DNA of 36,497 nt from Burkholderiales bacterium Ga0077543 (GTDB taxonomy: Bacteria; Pseudomonadota; Gammaproteobacteria; Burkholderiales; Burkholderiaceae_C), in assembly GCA_001464055.1 (NCBI GenBank), contig LNET01000075.1, forward strand, positions 1 through 36,497. The letters run 5' to 3'. Under the pieces are notes generated by a model. That model was not told the DNA's origin, made no database searches, and saw only the letters and a program-made list of their open reading frames with translations. Positions 17,935 through 25,285 of the stretch are shown piece after piece. Every line of letters begins with the position of its first letter. Position 1 is the stretch's first letter. The position numbers were made by a program, and so were the translations under genes.

Positions 17935-18455
17935 ATCCCGAATTTCTCACCTGCGACCTGTGCGACCTGCACCGCGACAGCCTGGGCCAGCCCGGCGGCG
18001 AAGACTTCCGCGTGCTGCCGCCGGTGTTTGCCAGCTACGGCGGGCGCCGCCGCTTCCACGGCACGGTGAGCACGGTCCAGTGCTTCGAGGACAACGCCGG
18101 CATCAAGGCCGCCGTCGAAAGCCCCGGCCAGGGCCGCGTGCTCGTCATCGACGGCGGCGGCTCGCTGCGCCGCGCCCTGCTCGGCGGCAATCTGGCGGCC
18201 AGTGCGGTGAAGAACGGCTGGGCCGGTGTCGTCATCGACGGCTGCGTGCGCGACCTGGCCGAGCTGGCCGCGTGCGAGCTGGGCGTGCGTGCGCTGGCCG
18301 CGATGCCCCTGCCACCGTTCAAGCGCGACGGCGGTCGGCGCGATGTGCCGCTGCGGGTGCAAGGTGTGTGGATCCGGCCCGGCGACTGGCTGTGTGCCGA
18401 CGAGGACGGCATCGTCGTGAGCGATCGTTCACCGCAGACCGGCGGCGCGGGCTGA
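17931..18455 (+). CDS. RraA-family protein retaining the HMG/CHA aldolase motif
   Basis: 174 residues. The overall sequence resembles E. coli RraA (regulator of RNase E): [31 protein letters not shown], and the final DGIVVSD. Unlike E. coli RraA, it keeps the full G-x20-R-D-x2-E motif of class II 4-hydroxy-4-methyl-2-oxoglutarate/4-carboxy-4-hydroxy-2-oxoadipate aldolases: Gly86, Arg107, Asp108 and Glu111. In the E. coli protein these positions are not conserved. It may therefore be a pyruvate-type aldolase or oxaloacetate decarboxylase rather than, or as well as, an RNase inhibitor. It overlaps the Lrp-type regulator by four bases. No aromatic ring-cleavage genes are nearby. The family call is firm; the function is uncertain. 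Confidence 0.88.
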   Translation: MNPEFLTCDLCDLHRDSLGQPGGEDFRVLPPVFASYGGRRRFHGTVSTVQCFEDNAGIKAAVESPGQGRVLVIDGGGSLRRALLGGNLAASAVKNGWAGVVIDGCVRDLAELAACELGVRALAAMPLPPFKRDGGRRDVPLRVQGVWIRPGDWLCADEDGIVVSDRSPQTGGAG

Positions 18456-18463
18456 GTCCAGCC

Positions 18464-18469
18464 TACAAT
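18464..18469 (+). promoter_or_regulatory. -10 box of tRNA-Pro
   Basis: TACAAT ends 11 bases before the tRNA, the expected position for a -10 element giving a short leader. No clear -35 box is seen in the GC-rich sequence upstream. Confidence 0.5.
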
Positions 18470-18480
18470 GCGCTTTCAGT

Positions 18481-18557
<77 letters not shown>

Positions 18558-18571
18558 TCTCACAGCGAAAG

Positions 18572-18603
18572 CCCGGTGCCGTAATGAAGGCGCCGGGTTT
18601 TTT
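18572..18603 (+). terminator. Intrinsic terminator after tRNA-Pro
   Basis: A stem CCCGGTGCC / GGCGCCGGG (one wobble pair) with an 8-base loop is followed by six T residues. It ends the tRNA transcript and lies 15 bases before the stop of the convergent methyltransferase gene. Confidence 0.85.
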
Positions 18604-18617
18604 GCCTTCTGGGGGCC

Positions 18618-19736
18618 TCATCCGGGCAGGCGCTGCAGCACCACGTACAGCCCGTCGACCGGTTGACCCTGGTCGTGCCGCACGGGGCCGTATTCCACGG
18701 TCACCGGTTCGAAGCCTTTTTGTCGGGCCAGCGTCAGCAGCTGCGCCGGCACGTGCGCGTAGCGCAGGCTGGGCAAGAGCTGCCAGCCAGGGCCTGCAGG
18801 GGTGTCGTCGCAGACTTCCACGGTCAGCGCGAACAGGCCGCGCCGCATCGCGTGCTGCAGCGCAGCGAACAAGGGCTCGGGGTCGCCGATGTAGATCAGC
18901 ACGTCGGCGGCCACGACGAGGTCGAAGCCCGCGGGCGCGGCTGCCAGGAACTCGACCGCATCGGCCTGCACCAGGTCGTCGTACACGCCGCGCTCGCGCG
19001 ACCGGGTCAGCATCCTGGCCGAAAGGTCCAGGCCCGTGAGCCGCTGCGTCAGCGGCCGCAGCAGCGGGCCGCACAGCCCGGTGCCGCAGCCCAGGTCCAG
19101 CGCCGACTGCGCCCGTTCCTGGCCCAGGCAGGCGCAGAGGCGATCAGCCAGCCCGGTGTGGGCGCAATAGCCCAGTTTGCCGACGAGATGCTCGTCGAAG
19201 TCGCCGGCGTAGCCGTCGAACAGGCGTTCGACATAGGCGCGTGGCGGTGCCGGCGGCGGGTCTTGCGAGCCCACGCCGGCGAGGTAGTAGCGGTGCAGTT
19301 CGGGGTCGCCGCCGCAGCGCAGGGCTTGCTGGAACGCGGCGCGCGCTTCATCGGTGCGACCCAGCTCGCGCAGCAGGCTGCCGCGGTGGCTCCAGGCCAG
19401 CGGGTGGTCGGGCACCTGCAGGGCCAGGCGTTCGAACGTCGTCAGGGCCTCGGCGGGGCGCCCCAGCTGCGCCAGAGCGCTGCCGCGGTGCAGCAGGGCC
19501 TCCGGGCTGTCGGGTTCGCCGGCCAGTGCGGCGTCGGCGCTGGCCAGGGCCTGCGCGGGGCGGCCCAGCTGCAGCTGTGTGGCGGCCAGGTTCACCAGGG
19601 TCGAAGGCCGGTCCGGCAGATGTGCCAGCGACGCCAGGTAGTGCCTTTCGGCCTGCGTGTAGTCCTGCGCCTGCTGGCAGGCCAGGCCCGCCAGGAACTC
19701 GGCTTTCGCCCTTTCGAAGGCTTCGTCGGCGTTCAC
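18618..19736 (-). CDS. TPR-repeat SAM-dependent methyltransferase (COG4976-like)
   Basis: 372 residues from the GTG at 19736, which overlaps the SRAP stop by four bases (GTGA). Residues 15-145 form three to four TPR-like helical repeats. The signature YVERLFDGYAGDFDEHL (168-184) precedes a class I methyltransferase domain. Motif I is LDLGCGTG (213-220), followed by LTGLDLSARML and the FDLVVAADVLIYIGD motif IV region. This is the architecture of predicted TPR-methyltransferases. The TPRs probably select a protein or cofactor partner; the acceptor is unknown. The gene is the third in a reverse-strand operon after the duplicated unknown protein and SRAP. Confidence 0.9.
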   Translation of the reverse strand: MNADEAFERAKAEFLAGLACQQAQDYTQAERHYLASLAHLPDRPSTLVNLAATQLQLGRPAQALASADAALAGEPDSPEALLHRGSALAQLGRPAEALTTFERLALQVPDHPLAWSHRGSLLRELGRTDEARAAFQQALRCGGDPELHRYYLAGVGSQDPPPAPPRAYVERLFDGYAGDFDEHLVGKLGYCAHTGLADRLCACLGQERAQSALDLGCGTGLCGPLLRPLTQRLTGLDLSARMLTRSRERGVYDDLVQADAVEFLAAAPAGFDLVVAADVLIYIGDPEPLFAALQHAMRRGLFALTVEVCDDTPAGPGWQLLPSLRYAHVPAQLLTLARQKGFEPVTVEYGPVRHDQGQPVDGLYVVLQRLPG

Positions 19737-20389
19737 GTCGCCGTCGCCAGGAAGTGCTCCACCGGCGCCAGCCGCACCAGCTGCTTCGCCTGGGCCAGCG
19801 GTGCCGTCAGCCACAGGTCCACGTCTTCGGGTTCGATGGGCACGACGCTGCGCTTGTCCTGCATGTCGGGCGGGCGCTTCGGGTCGGGGCGGTGCATGCG
19901 GTTCATCAGCGGGTGCGCGTCGGCATTGATCGTCAGCAAGGTGTAGCTCTCGACGACCTCGCCCGTTTCCTTGTCGACCCAGGTGTTCCACAGCCCGGCC
20001 AGGCCCCAGGGCGTGCCGTCGGTGCGGTGGAATCGCCAGGGCACGTGCTTGCCGGTTTCCCAGCAGGGTTCGAAGAAGCTTTCGGCCGGCACCACGCAGC
20101 GCTGGCCGCGGGCCCAGGGGTGCTTGTAGCTGGCCTTGGCGGCCAGTTCCTCGCTGCGGGCGTTGCTGGTGGGGTAGGGCAGCTTGGCCGACTTGGCGAA
20201 CCAGGGCACCAGGCTCCATTGGCCGACGACGAGTTCACGCTGGAAGTGCGTGCTGTCACGCGCGGCGCGGATGAAGGGGCCCAGGTAGCGCGGAAACACC
20301 TCGCGCGGCCAGCGCTGGGGCGTGCGGCTGCCGACCTGCCAGTGCCTTTCGATGTCGCCCGCTTCGGGCGAAATGTAGCGTGTGCACAT
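19733..20389 (-). CDS. SRAP-domain protein (YedK/HMCES), abasic-site processing
   Basis: 218 residues. SRAP proteins crosslink through Cys2 to abasic sites in single-stranded DNA and shield them during replication. The key residues are present: Met1-Cys2 exposed at the start (MCTRYI), Asn76 in TSNARSEEL, Glu107 in SFFEP and His166 in NRMHRPDPK. The last segment is a variant of the usual H-x-R-M-P motif, found in a subgroup with longer spacing. The length suits bacterial YedK-type proteins. It overlaps the methyltransferase start by four bases and begins 27 bases after the upstream unknown gene, so all three are probably one transcript. No SOS box was noticed. Confidence 0.93.
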   Translation of the reverse strand: MCTRYISPEAGDIERHWQVGSRTPQRWPREVFPRYLGPFIRAARDSTHFQRELVVGQWSLVPWFAKSAKLPYPTSNARSEELAAKASYKHPWARGQRCVVPAESFFEPCWETGKHVPWRFHRTDGTPWGLAGLWNTWVDKETGEVVESYTLLTINADAHPLMNRMHRPDPKRPPDMQDKRSVVPIEPEDVDLWLTAPLAQAKQLVRLAPVEHFLATAT

Positions 20390-20416
20390 GGGCGTCAGCC
20401 CGCCGGGCGGAAGGCG

Positions 20417-20959
20417 TCAGGCGCGCACCGGCGGCATGGCGGCGTTCATGGCGCGCACCACCTGCGGGTCGTGCGCTTCCATGCGTGCCTTGTCGATGTT
20501 CGGTCGCCGCACGGGCACGACGCTGTTGTCCAGTTCGGCGGCCAGCTTGTCGGCCAGACCATGGGCGCAGGCGATGAGCCAGCTGCCGGTTTCGCGGTCT
20601 TCCAGGCTTTCCTGTTCCAGGAAGCGGTCGGCGGCCCGGCAAGCTGCGTGCAGTTGGTGCGCGCGCACCCGCACGCTGGACACGCCCCGCTGCAGCGCGA
20701 CGTCCGCCGAGCCGTCCCGCAGCGCGCGCGCCAGGCCGTCGATGTCGCTGGCCAACTCTGCGGCCAGCCCCACGCCGCACGACATCAGCCAGGATGCAGT
20801 GCCCCGGTCTTCGTCGTTGTCCTGCTGGCTGAAGTGATCGGCGGCACGGGCGGCCGCGCGCAGCTGGTGCGCGCGTGCGCCCAGGCGGCGCAAGGCCTGG
20901 GTGTTGTCGTCGGCGCCCGGCAGGTCGGTGTCGCGGTGGGCAGAGCGGGCGTTTTGCAT
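20417..20959 (-). CDS. Unrecognised protein made of two 70-residue internal repeats
   Basis: 180 residues from the ATG at 20959; in-frame ATGs at 20974 and 21001 are alternatives, and none has an ideal ribosome site. I do not recognise the family. Residues 29-73 and 99-143 align without gaps at a 70-residue period: RAHQL at 29 and 99, AAD-x-F at 39 and 109, EDR at 50 and 120, SWL at 56 and 126, Cys at 61 and 131, GLA at 64 and 134. More than half the aligned positions are identical. Each unit looks mainly alpha-helical. No signal peptide or membrane helix is visible. It is first in an apparent operon with the SRAP protein and the TPR-methyltransferase, so a role near DNA damage handling is possible but only by position. 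Confidence 0.75.
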   Translation of the reverse strand: MQNARSAHRDTDLPGADDNTQALRRLGARAHQLRAAARAADHFSQQDNDEDRGTASWLMSCGVGLAAELASDIDGLARALRDGSADVALQRGVSSVRVRAHQLHAACRAADRFLEQESLEDRETGSWLIACAHGLADKLAAELDNSVVPVRRPNIDKARMEAHDPQVVRAMNAAMPPVRA

Positions 20960-21125
20960 GGCATTCGATCTCATGGACGGCACGATGCCTGCATTCTGCA
21001 TGGGCTCCAGGCCCGTGCGCGGGCAGGCTGTCACGGGCAGCGCTCGTGCCTGGCAGTTCGCCGGCGCGACCCCATGGGTGGGGGGGTTCAGGCAGCGGCA
21101 TGCATTTGCCGGGCCTGCAGCGGCA

Positions 21126-21202
21126 TGGCCTGCCCAGCAGGACTCGAACCTGCGACCCCCAGCTTAGAAGGCTGGTGCTCTATCCAGTTGAGCTATGGGC
21201 AG
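21126..21202 (-). tRNA. tRNA-Arg (UCU)
   Basis: A 77-base cloverleaf on the minus strand: acceptor CTGCCCA / TGGGCAG (7 of 7 pairs), D-arm GCTC/GAGC, anticodon stem CCAGC/GCTGG with loop CTTCTAA (anticodon TCT), T-arm GCAGG-TTCGAGT-CCTGC, discriminator G and encoded CCA. It reads AGA codons, which are rare in this GC-rich genome. Confidence 0.97.
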
Positions 21203-21213
21203 TGCGCCGATGG

Positions 21214-21219
21214 ATTCTA
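21214..21219 (-). promoter_or_regulatory. -10 box of tRNA-Arg
   Basis: TAGAAT on the minus strand ends 11 bases before the tRNA 5' end, the right position for its -10 element. The -35 region is not clear. Confidence 0.45.
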
Positions 21220-21351
21220 GGAGGGTGGGCCAAAGTACCGCTGTTGTGCCCGGGCTCGGGTCAGGACGGGCTGGCCCACGAATACACTGCGGCCATGCAA
21301 CGAGCCCTGATCTTGTTCCTGCTGGCGCCGGGTGGCGGGTCGTCCTGAACC

Positions 21352-22104
21352 ATGCTGGACGGCATCAAACGCTGGCTGAGCGGTGCGTCCAGCGCCGTCC
21401 CCACTGGGTATGAAGGCATCGTTGCCTGGGCCCAGGGCAACCAGAGCACCTTCAGAGGTGTGCAGGACGAAGGCTTCGTCATCGACGGGCGGCTGGGCAG
21501 CACTGCCTGGCGGCTGGAGTGGGGTCCGTCGCAGCGCCCCTACATCAGCGGCCACGAACTGCGCCTGCGCGCAGACACCGGCGTCGAGCCCGAACTGCAG
21601 TTGCTGGTGTTGTCGCGCGAACTCCAGGAACAGCTGGAGAAGTCGATCTTCGAGCAGTACGTCGAAGACGTGCAGACCCGCATCGACAACCAGACCCCGC
21701 CCGAAATGCGCTGGCTCGTCATGTTCCCGAAACTGCCCGGCAGCGACATGGTGGCGCTGCGCGAGAACTTCGTGGCGGTGGGCAACGGCAAGTCCTGGTT
21801 GCAGAGCTGGCTGCGCGGGGCCCTGTCGCAGGCGCTGGCACTGCGCGCGGCCCAGTCGAACGCGCCCCTGGTGCTGATGATCGGACGCGGCCGGCTGATG
21901 CTGCGCACGGCCATGGAAGACCCCACGGTGCCCGAGCTGCAACGTGTGCTGGCGCTGTTCGAGACGGCCTTGCGCGAAGCGAGCAGGGTGGCCAACGACA
22001 ACCCTCGCGGCCTGTCCGACAGCAGCGCGCCGCCCAGCGGCGGCAGCGAATGGGGCGCATCCACCGCAGCCCGGCCAGGCGACGATTCAACGCCCCGCGG
22101 CTGA
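21352..22104 (+). CDS. Conserved-looking hypothetical protein, 250 residues
   Basis: I do not recognise this protein. It has good coding character throughout and no signal peptide or membrane helix, so it is probably cytoplasmic. Visible features: MLDGIKRWLSGASSAVPTG at the start; a beta-rich middle (GFVIDGRLGSTAWRLEWGP, YISGHELRLRAD); a helical LVLSRELQEQLEKSIFEQYVEDVQTR; MRWLVMFPKLPG, and LVLMIGRGRLMLRTAMED followed by a helix. The last 40 residues are Ser/Gly/Pro-rich and probably disordered. It stands alone between tRNA-Arg and the convergent acyl-CoA dehydrogenase. The ribosome site before the ATG is poor. Confidence 0.75.
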   Translation: MLDGIKRWLSGASSAVPTGYEGIVAWAQGNQSTFRGVQDEGFVIDGRLGSTAWRLEWGPSQRPYISGHELRLRADTGVEPELQLLVLSRELQEQLEKSIFEQYVEDVQTRIDNQTPPEMRWLVMFPKLPGSDMVALRENFVAVGNGKSWLQSWLRGALSQALALRAAQSNAPLVLMIGRGRLMLRTAMEDPTVPELQRVLALFETALREASRVANDNPRGLSDSSAPPSGGSEWGASTAARPGDDSTPRG

Positions 22105-22111
22105 GCCGCGT

Positions 22112-23362
22112 TCAGCTGCGCAGCGCGAGCTTGCCGAGCTCGATCTTGGCGATCGCGTTGCGGTGCACTTCGTCGGGGCCGTCGGCAAAGCGCAGCGTGC
22201 GCGCATTGGCATAGAAGTACGCCAGAGGCGTGTCCTCGCACATGCCGGCACCGCCGAAGACCTGCATCGCCCAGTCGATGACGTCGCAGGCCATGTTCGG
22301 CGCCACCACCTTGATCATCGCGATCTCGGCCTTGGCGGTCTTGTTGCCCGCCACGTCCATCATCCAGGCGGCCTTCAGCGTCAGCAGCCGGGCTTGTTCG
22401 ATGCGGCAGCGGGCCTCGGCAATGCGTTCCAGCGTCACGCCTTGCTGCGCAATCGTCTTGCCGAAGGCGGTGCGGCTGCCGGCGCGTTCGCACATCAGCT
22501 TCAATGCGCGTTCGGCCAGGCCGATCAGGCGCATGCAATGGTGGATGCGGCCGGGGCCGAGGCGCCCCTGCGCGATCTCGAACCCCCGCCCTTCGCCGAG
22601 GAGGATGTCTTCGACCGGCACGCGCACGTTCTGGAAATCGACTTCCATGTGGCCGTGCGGGGCGTCGTCGTAACCGAACACCGACAGCGGGCGCAGCACG
22701 GTGATGCCGGGGGTTTCACGCGGCACGACGATCATCGACTGCTGCGAGTGGCGGGGCGCCGTCGGGTCGGTCTTGCCCATGAAGATGAAGACCTGGCAAC
22801 GCGGGTCGCCGGCGCCGCTGGTCCACCACTTGCGGCCATTGATGACGTAGTGGTCGCCATCACGTTCGATGCGGCTTTCGATGTTCGTCGCATCAGAACT
22901 GGCCACAGCCGGTTCAGTCATGGCGAAGGCGCTGCGGATCTGCCCGGCCAGCAGTGGCTTGAGCCAGCGTTCACGGTGCGCGGCAGTGCCGTAGCGCGCG
23001 AACACTTCCATGTTGCCGGTGTCGGGCGCCGAGCAGTTGAAGACCTCGCTGGCCCAGGGCACAGCGCCCATGATCTCGGCCAGCGGCGCGTATTCCTGGT
23101 TGCTGAGCCCTGCGCCCAGGTTGCTGGTGTCGACGCCATGGCTCTCGGCCCTGGGCGGCAGGAACAGGTTCCACAGGCCGGCGGCGCGGGCCTTGGGTTT
23201 CAGTTGCTCGATCACCTGTAGCGGCGTCCAGCGTCTGCCTGCCTGCGTGTTGGCTTCGATCTCGGCGAAGTAGCGGCCTTCAGCGGGGTAGACATGCTCC
23301 TGCATGAACGCGTTGACACGTTGCTGCAGATCCTGGGTGCGGGGCGAAAAGCCGAAGTCCAT
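22112..23362 (-). CDS. Acyl-CoA dehydrogenase, ACAD10/11-like
   Basis: 416 residues from the ATG at 23362 ([13 protein letters not shown]) with an AGGAG ribosome site. FAD-dependent dehydrogenases of this family oxidise acyl-CoA thioesters. The three-domain fold is complete: an N-terminal helical domain, the FAD-contacting [17 protein letters not shown] segment (family motif A-x-T-E-P), the beta domain with [13 protein letters not shown], and the C-terminal helical domain ending in [17 protein letters not shown]. The length and the [18 protein letters not shown] insert fit the ACAD10/ACAD11 branch. The gene follows an APH-like kinase by 41 bases. In mammals those two domains are fused in ACAD11, and in Pseudomonas levulinate catabolism the pair acts on 4-hydroxyacyl-CoA. 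That role is inferred here; ordinary acyl-CoA oxidation is the alternative. Confidence 0.93.
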   Translation of the reverse strand: MDFGFSPRTQDLQQRVNAFMQEHVYPAEGRYFAEIEANTQAGRRWTPLQVIEQLKPKARAAGLWNLFLPPRAESHGVDTSNLGAGLSNQEYAPLAEIMGAVPWASEVFNCSAPDTGNMEVFARYGTAAHRERWLKPLLAGQIRSAFAMTEPAVASSDATNIESRIERDGDHYVINGRKWWTSGAGDPRCQVFIFMGKTDPTAPRHSQQSMIVVPRETPGITVLRPLSVFGYDDAPHGHMEVDFQNVRVPVEDILLGEGRGFEIAQGRLGPGRIHHCMRLIGLAERALKLMCERAGSRTAFGKTIAQQGVTLERIAEARCRIEQARLLTLKAAWMMDVAGNKTAKAEIAMIKVVAPNMACDVIDWAMQVFGGAGMCEDTPLAYFYANARTLRFADGPDEVHRNAIAKIELGKLALRS

Positions 23363-23403
23363 CGGGTGTGTCTCCTGGTGCGGGTTCTGGGGAATGCAGG
23401 GGC

Positions 23404-24489
23404 TCAGGCGCGCTGTGCGAACTGCCAGGCCATTTCGGCCAGGGGCCGGGTGCTGGCGCCGGTGGCCCGGGCCTGGGCACTGCTGGCAATGCCGTCGACC
23501 ACGCGCCTGGCAATGCCCTGGGTGATGCTGGCCAGGCGGAACAGGTTGTAGGCCAGGTAGAAGTTCCAGTCGGCCATCAAGGCCTGCGGGTCGGGCCGGC
23601 CGGTGCGTTCGCAGTACCGGCGCACGTACTCGGCCTCCGACGGGATGCCGAGCGCCGCATGGTCCAGCCCGCCGATGCCGCGGAAGGTGCCGGGCGGGAT
23701 GTGCCAGGCCATGCAGTGGTAGCTGAAGTCGGCCAGCGGGTGACCCAGGGTCGAGAGTTCCCAGTCGAGCACCGCCGTGATGCGCGGGGCGTCGGCGTCG
23801 AAGATGAGGTTGTCCAGGCGGAAGTCGCCGTGCACGATGCCCACCTGGCCGGCGTCGCGTGCGCTGGGCGGGATGTGCGCGGGCAGCCAGTCGATGAGCC
23901 GGTGCATTTCGGGGATGGATTCGAGCTCCGGGCACTGGCTGGCCAGGAACTGCTTGCTCCAGCGTCCGATCTGGCGGTCGAAGTAGTTGCCCGGCTTGCC
24001 GTAGTCGGCCAGGCCCACCGCGGCCACGTCGACGCGGTGAAGCGCGGCGATGACGCGGTTCATCTCGTCGTAGACGGCGCCGCGTTCGGCGGGCTGCATG
24101 CCCGGCAGCGACTGCTCCCACAGCACCCGTCCGCCGACGAACTGCATCACGTAGAAGGCGCGGCCGATGACGGCTTCGTCCTCGCACAGCAGGTGCATCT
24201 GCGCCACCGGCACGGCACTGCCCGCCAGCGCCTGCATGACGCGGAATTCGCGCTCGATGGCGTGCGCCGAAGGCAGCAGCTTCGCCGCCGGGCCGGGCTT
24301 GGTGCGCATGACGTAGTCGCGCCCGGGCGTGCTGAGCTTGTAGGTGGGGTTGGACTGCCCGCCCTTGAATTGCGACACCTCCAGCGGGCCTGCGAAACCA
24401 GGCAGGTGCTGCTGCAGGTGGGCTGCGAGCGCCGCGATGTCGAAGGCATGGCTTTCGGCCATCGGACGGGTGCCGGTGTAAGAGTCCAT
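23404..24489 (-). CDS. APH-family phosphotransferase, ACAD10/11 kinase-like
   Basis: 361 residues ([17 protein letters not shown]). This is a protein-kinase-like small-molecule kinase. The N-lobe has [16 protein letters not shown] and [17 protein letters not shown], with the ATP-binding lysine. The catalytic loop is HGDFRLDN (about 217-224, the Brenner motif) and the metal aspartate is in [13 protein letters not shown] (about 239). The [15 protein letters not shown] helix and the [18 protein letters not shown] segment are typical of the kinase domain of ACAD10/11 and of LvaA, which phosphorylates 4-hydroxyacyl-CoA. It is unlikely to be a true aminoglycoside-resistance enzyme. It sits 18 bases after the Crp/Fnr-type regulator and 41 bases before the dehydrogenase. 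Confidence 0.92.
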   Translation of the reverse strand: MDSYTGTRPMAESHAFDIAALAAHLQQHLPGFAGPLEVSQFKGGQSNPTYKLSTPGRDYVMRTKPGPAAKLLPSAHAIEREFRVMQALAGSAVPVAQMHLLCEDEAVIGRAFYVMQFVGGRVLWEQSLPGMQPAERGAVYDEMNRVIAALHRVDVAAVGLADYGKPGNYFDRQIGRWSKQFLASQCPELESIPEMHRLIDWLPAHIPPSARDAGQVGIVHGDFRLDNLIFDADAPRITAVLDWELSTLGHPLADFSYHCMAWHIPPGTFRGIGGLDHAALGIPSEAEYVRRYCERTGRPDPQALMADWNFYLAYNLFRLASITQGIARRVVDGIASSAQARATGASTRPLAEMAWQFAQRA

Positions 24490-24507
24490 CGGTTCAGCAA
24501 ACCTTGT

Positions 24508-25212
24508 TCAACGCTCTGCCGCGGCCAGCAGCTTGTCGCGCGACAGCACCACCAGGCGGGTGGGTTCCACCCGCACCGCTCCGTCGCGTTCGAAACCTTT
24601 CAGTTCCTGGTTCACGCGCTGGCGCGAAGCGCCCAGCAACTGCGCCAGGTCTTCCTGCGCCAGCGCCAGGCCGATGCGGATTTCCTCGCCCTGCGGCGTG
24701 CCGTAGCTTCTGGCCAGCAGCAGGATCTGCTTGGCCAGCCGGGCCTGCAGCGGCCGTGTGTTCAGGTCCTCGAACTGGTCGAACATCAGCCGCAGGCGGC
24801 GGCAGTTCAGGCGCAGCAGGGCGTCGTACAGCTCCACATGCTGTGCCAGCAGGGCCTTGAAGTCGGTCTTGCGCACCACCAGCAGCGTGGTCGGGCCATG
24901 GGCGTCGGCATCGTGCGTGCGGGGCAGGCCGTCGAACAGTGCGATGTCGCCGAACCAGGTGCCGGGTTCGACGTAGGTCAGCGTGACCTGCTTGCCCGAC
25001 AGCGATACCGAACTCACGCGCACTGCGCCAGCCGCCACGCCGCACCATTCCTCGGCCGCCGTGCCGCGCGAAGCCAGTGCGGCGCCGTCTTGCAGCCGGC
25101 GCACCAGCGCCCGGGAAAGAATGTCGTTGCGCAGTGCCTGGGAGAGTTTGCCGAACCACGCACCCGCCTCGATGTTGTGACGCTCGTCGATTGTAAGAAC
25201 GGGGGTATTCAT
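24508..25212 (-). CDS. Crp/Fnr-family transcriptional regulator
   Basis: 234 residues from the ATG at 25212 (MNTPVLTIDERHN). The cyclic-nucleotide-binding-like beta roll covers about 18-130, with PGTWFGDIALFDGLPRTHDA as the phosphate-binding-cassette region. A dimerisation helix and a winged helix-turn-helix follow (about 160-225): LAQEDLAQLLGASRQRVNQELKGFERDG. There is no N-terminal FNR-type cysteine cluster, so it should not sense oxygen through Fe-S. The cassette is degenerate (GDIALFDGLPRT lacks the exact GELAL...RSA set), so cAMP binding is uncertain. It heads the operon with the kinase and dehydrogenase and is divergent from a class II aldolase. A perfect palindrome in the 73-base gap is its likely operator. 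Confidence 0.93.
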   Translation of the reverse strand: MNTPVLTIDERHNIEAGAWFGKLSQALRNDILSRALVRRLQDGAALASRGTAAEEWCGVAAGAVRVSSVSLSGKQVTLTYVEPGTWFGDIALFDGLPRTHDADAHGPTTLLVVRKTDFKALLAQHVELYDALLRLNCRRLRLMFDQFEDLNTRPLQARLAKQILLLARSYGTPQGEEIRIGLALAQEDLAQLLGASRQRVNQELKGFERDGAVRVEPTRLVVLSRDKLLAAAER

Positions 25213-25226
25213 GGCTTGTCTCTGAA

Positions 25227-25240
25227 GCGACAGCTGTCGC
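25227..25240. promoter_or_regulatory. Perfect 14-bp palindrome between Crp-type regulator and aldolase
   Basis: GCGACAGCTGTCGC is a perfect 7+7 palindrome in the 73-base gap between the two divergent start codons. Read as GCGAC-N4-GTCGC it has the 5-4-5 spacing of Crp/Fnr-family operators. It lies 15 bases upstream of the regulator start, where binding would favour repression. Confidence 0.55.
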
Positions 25241-25285
25241 ACCCTTGATTGTCTACGCTCACCCTGCAAGCTCCAGGAGAAAGCC

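Noticed and set aside
21295..21348. 17-residue reading frame (MQRALILFLLAPGGGSS) just before the unknown protein
   Set aside because: It could be a leader peptide, but there is no ribosome site, amino-acid run or attenuator hairpin to support that.
21126..22104. Integrative element at tRNA-Arg
   Set aside because: No integrase, no duplicated tRNA 3' end and no composition shift were seen.
23404..24489. Aminoglycoside resistance gene
   Set aside because: The kinase motif is shared by all APH-fold enzymes; the ACAD10/11-like sequence segments and its dehydrogenase neighbour point to acyl-CoA metabolism.
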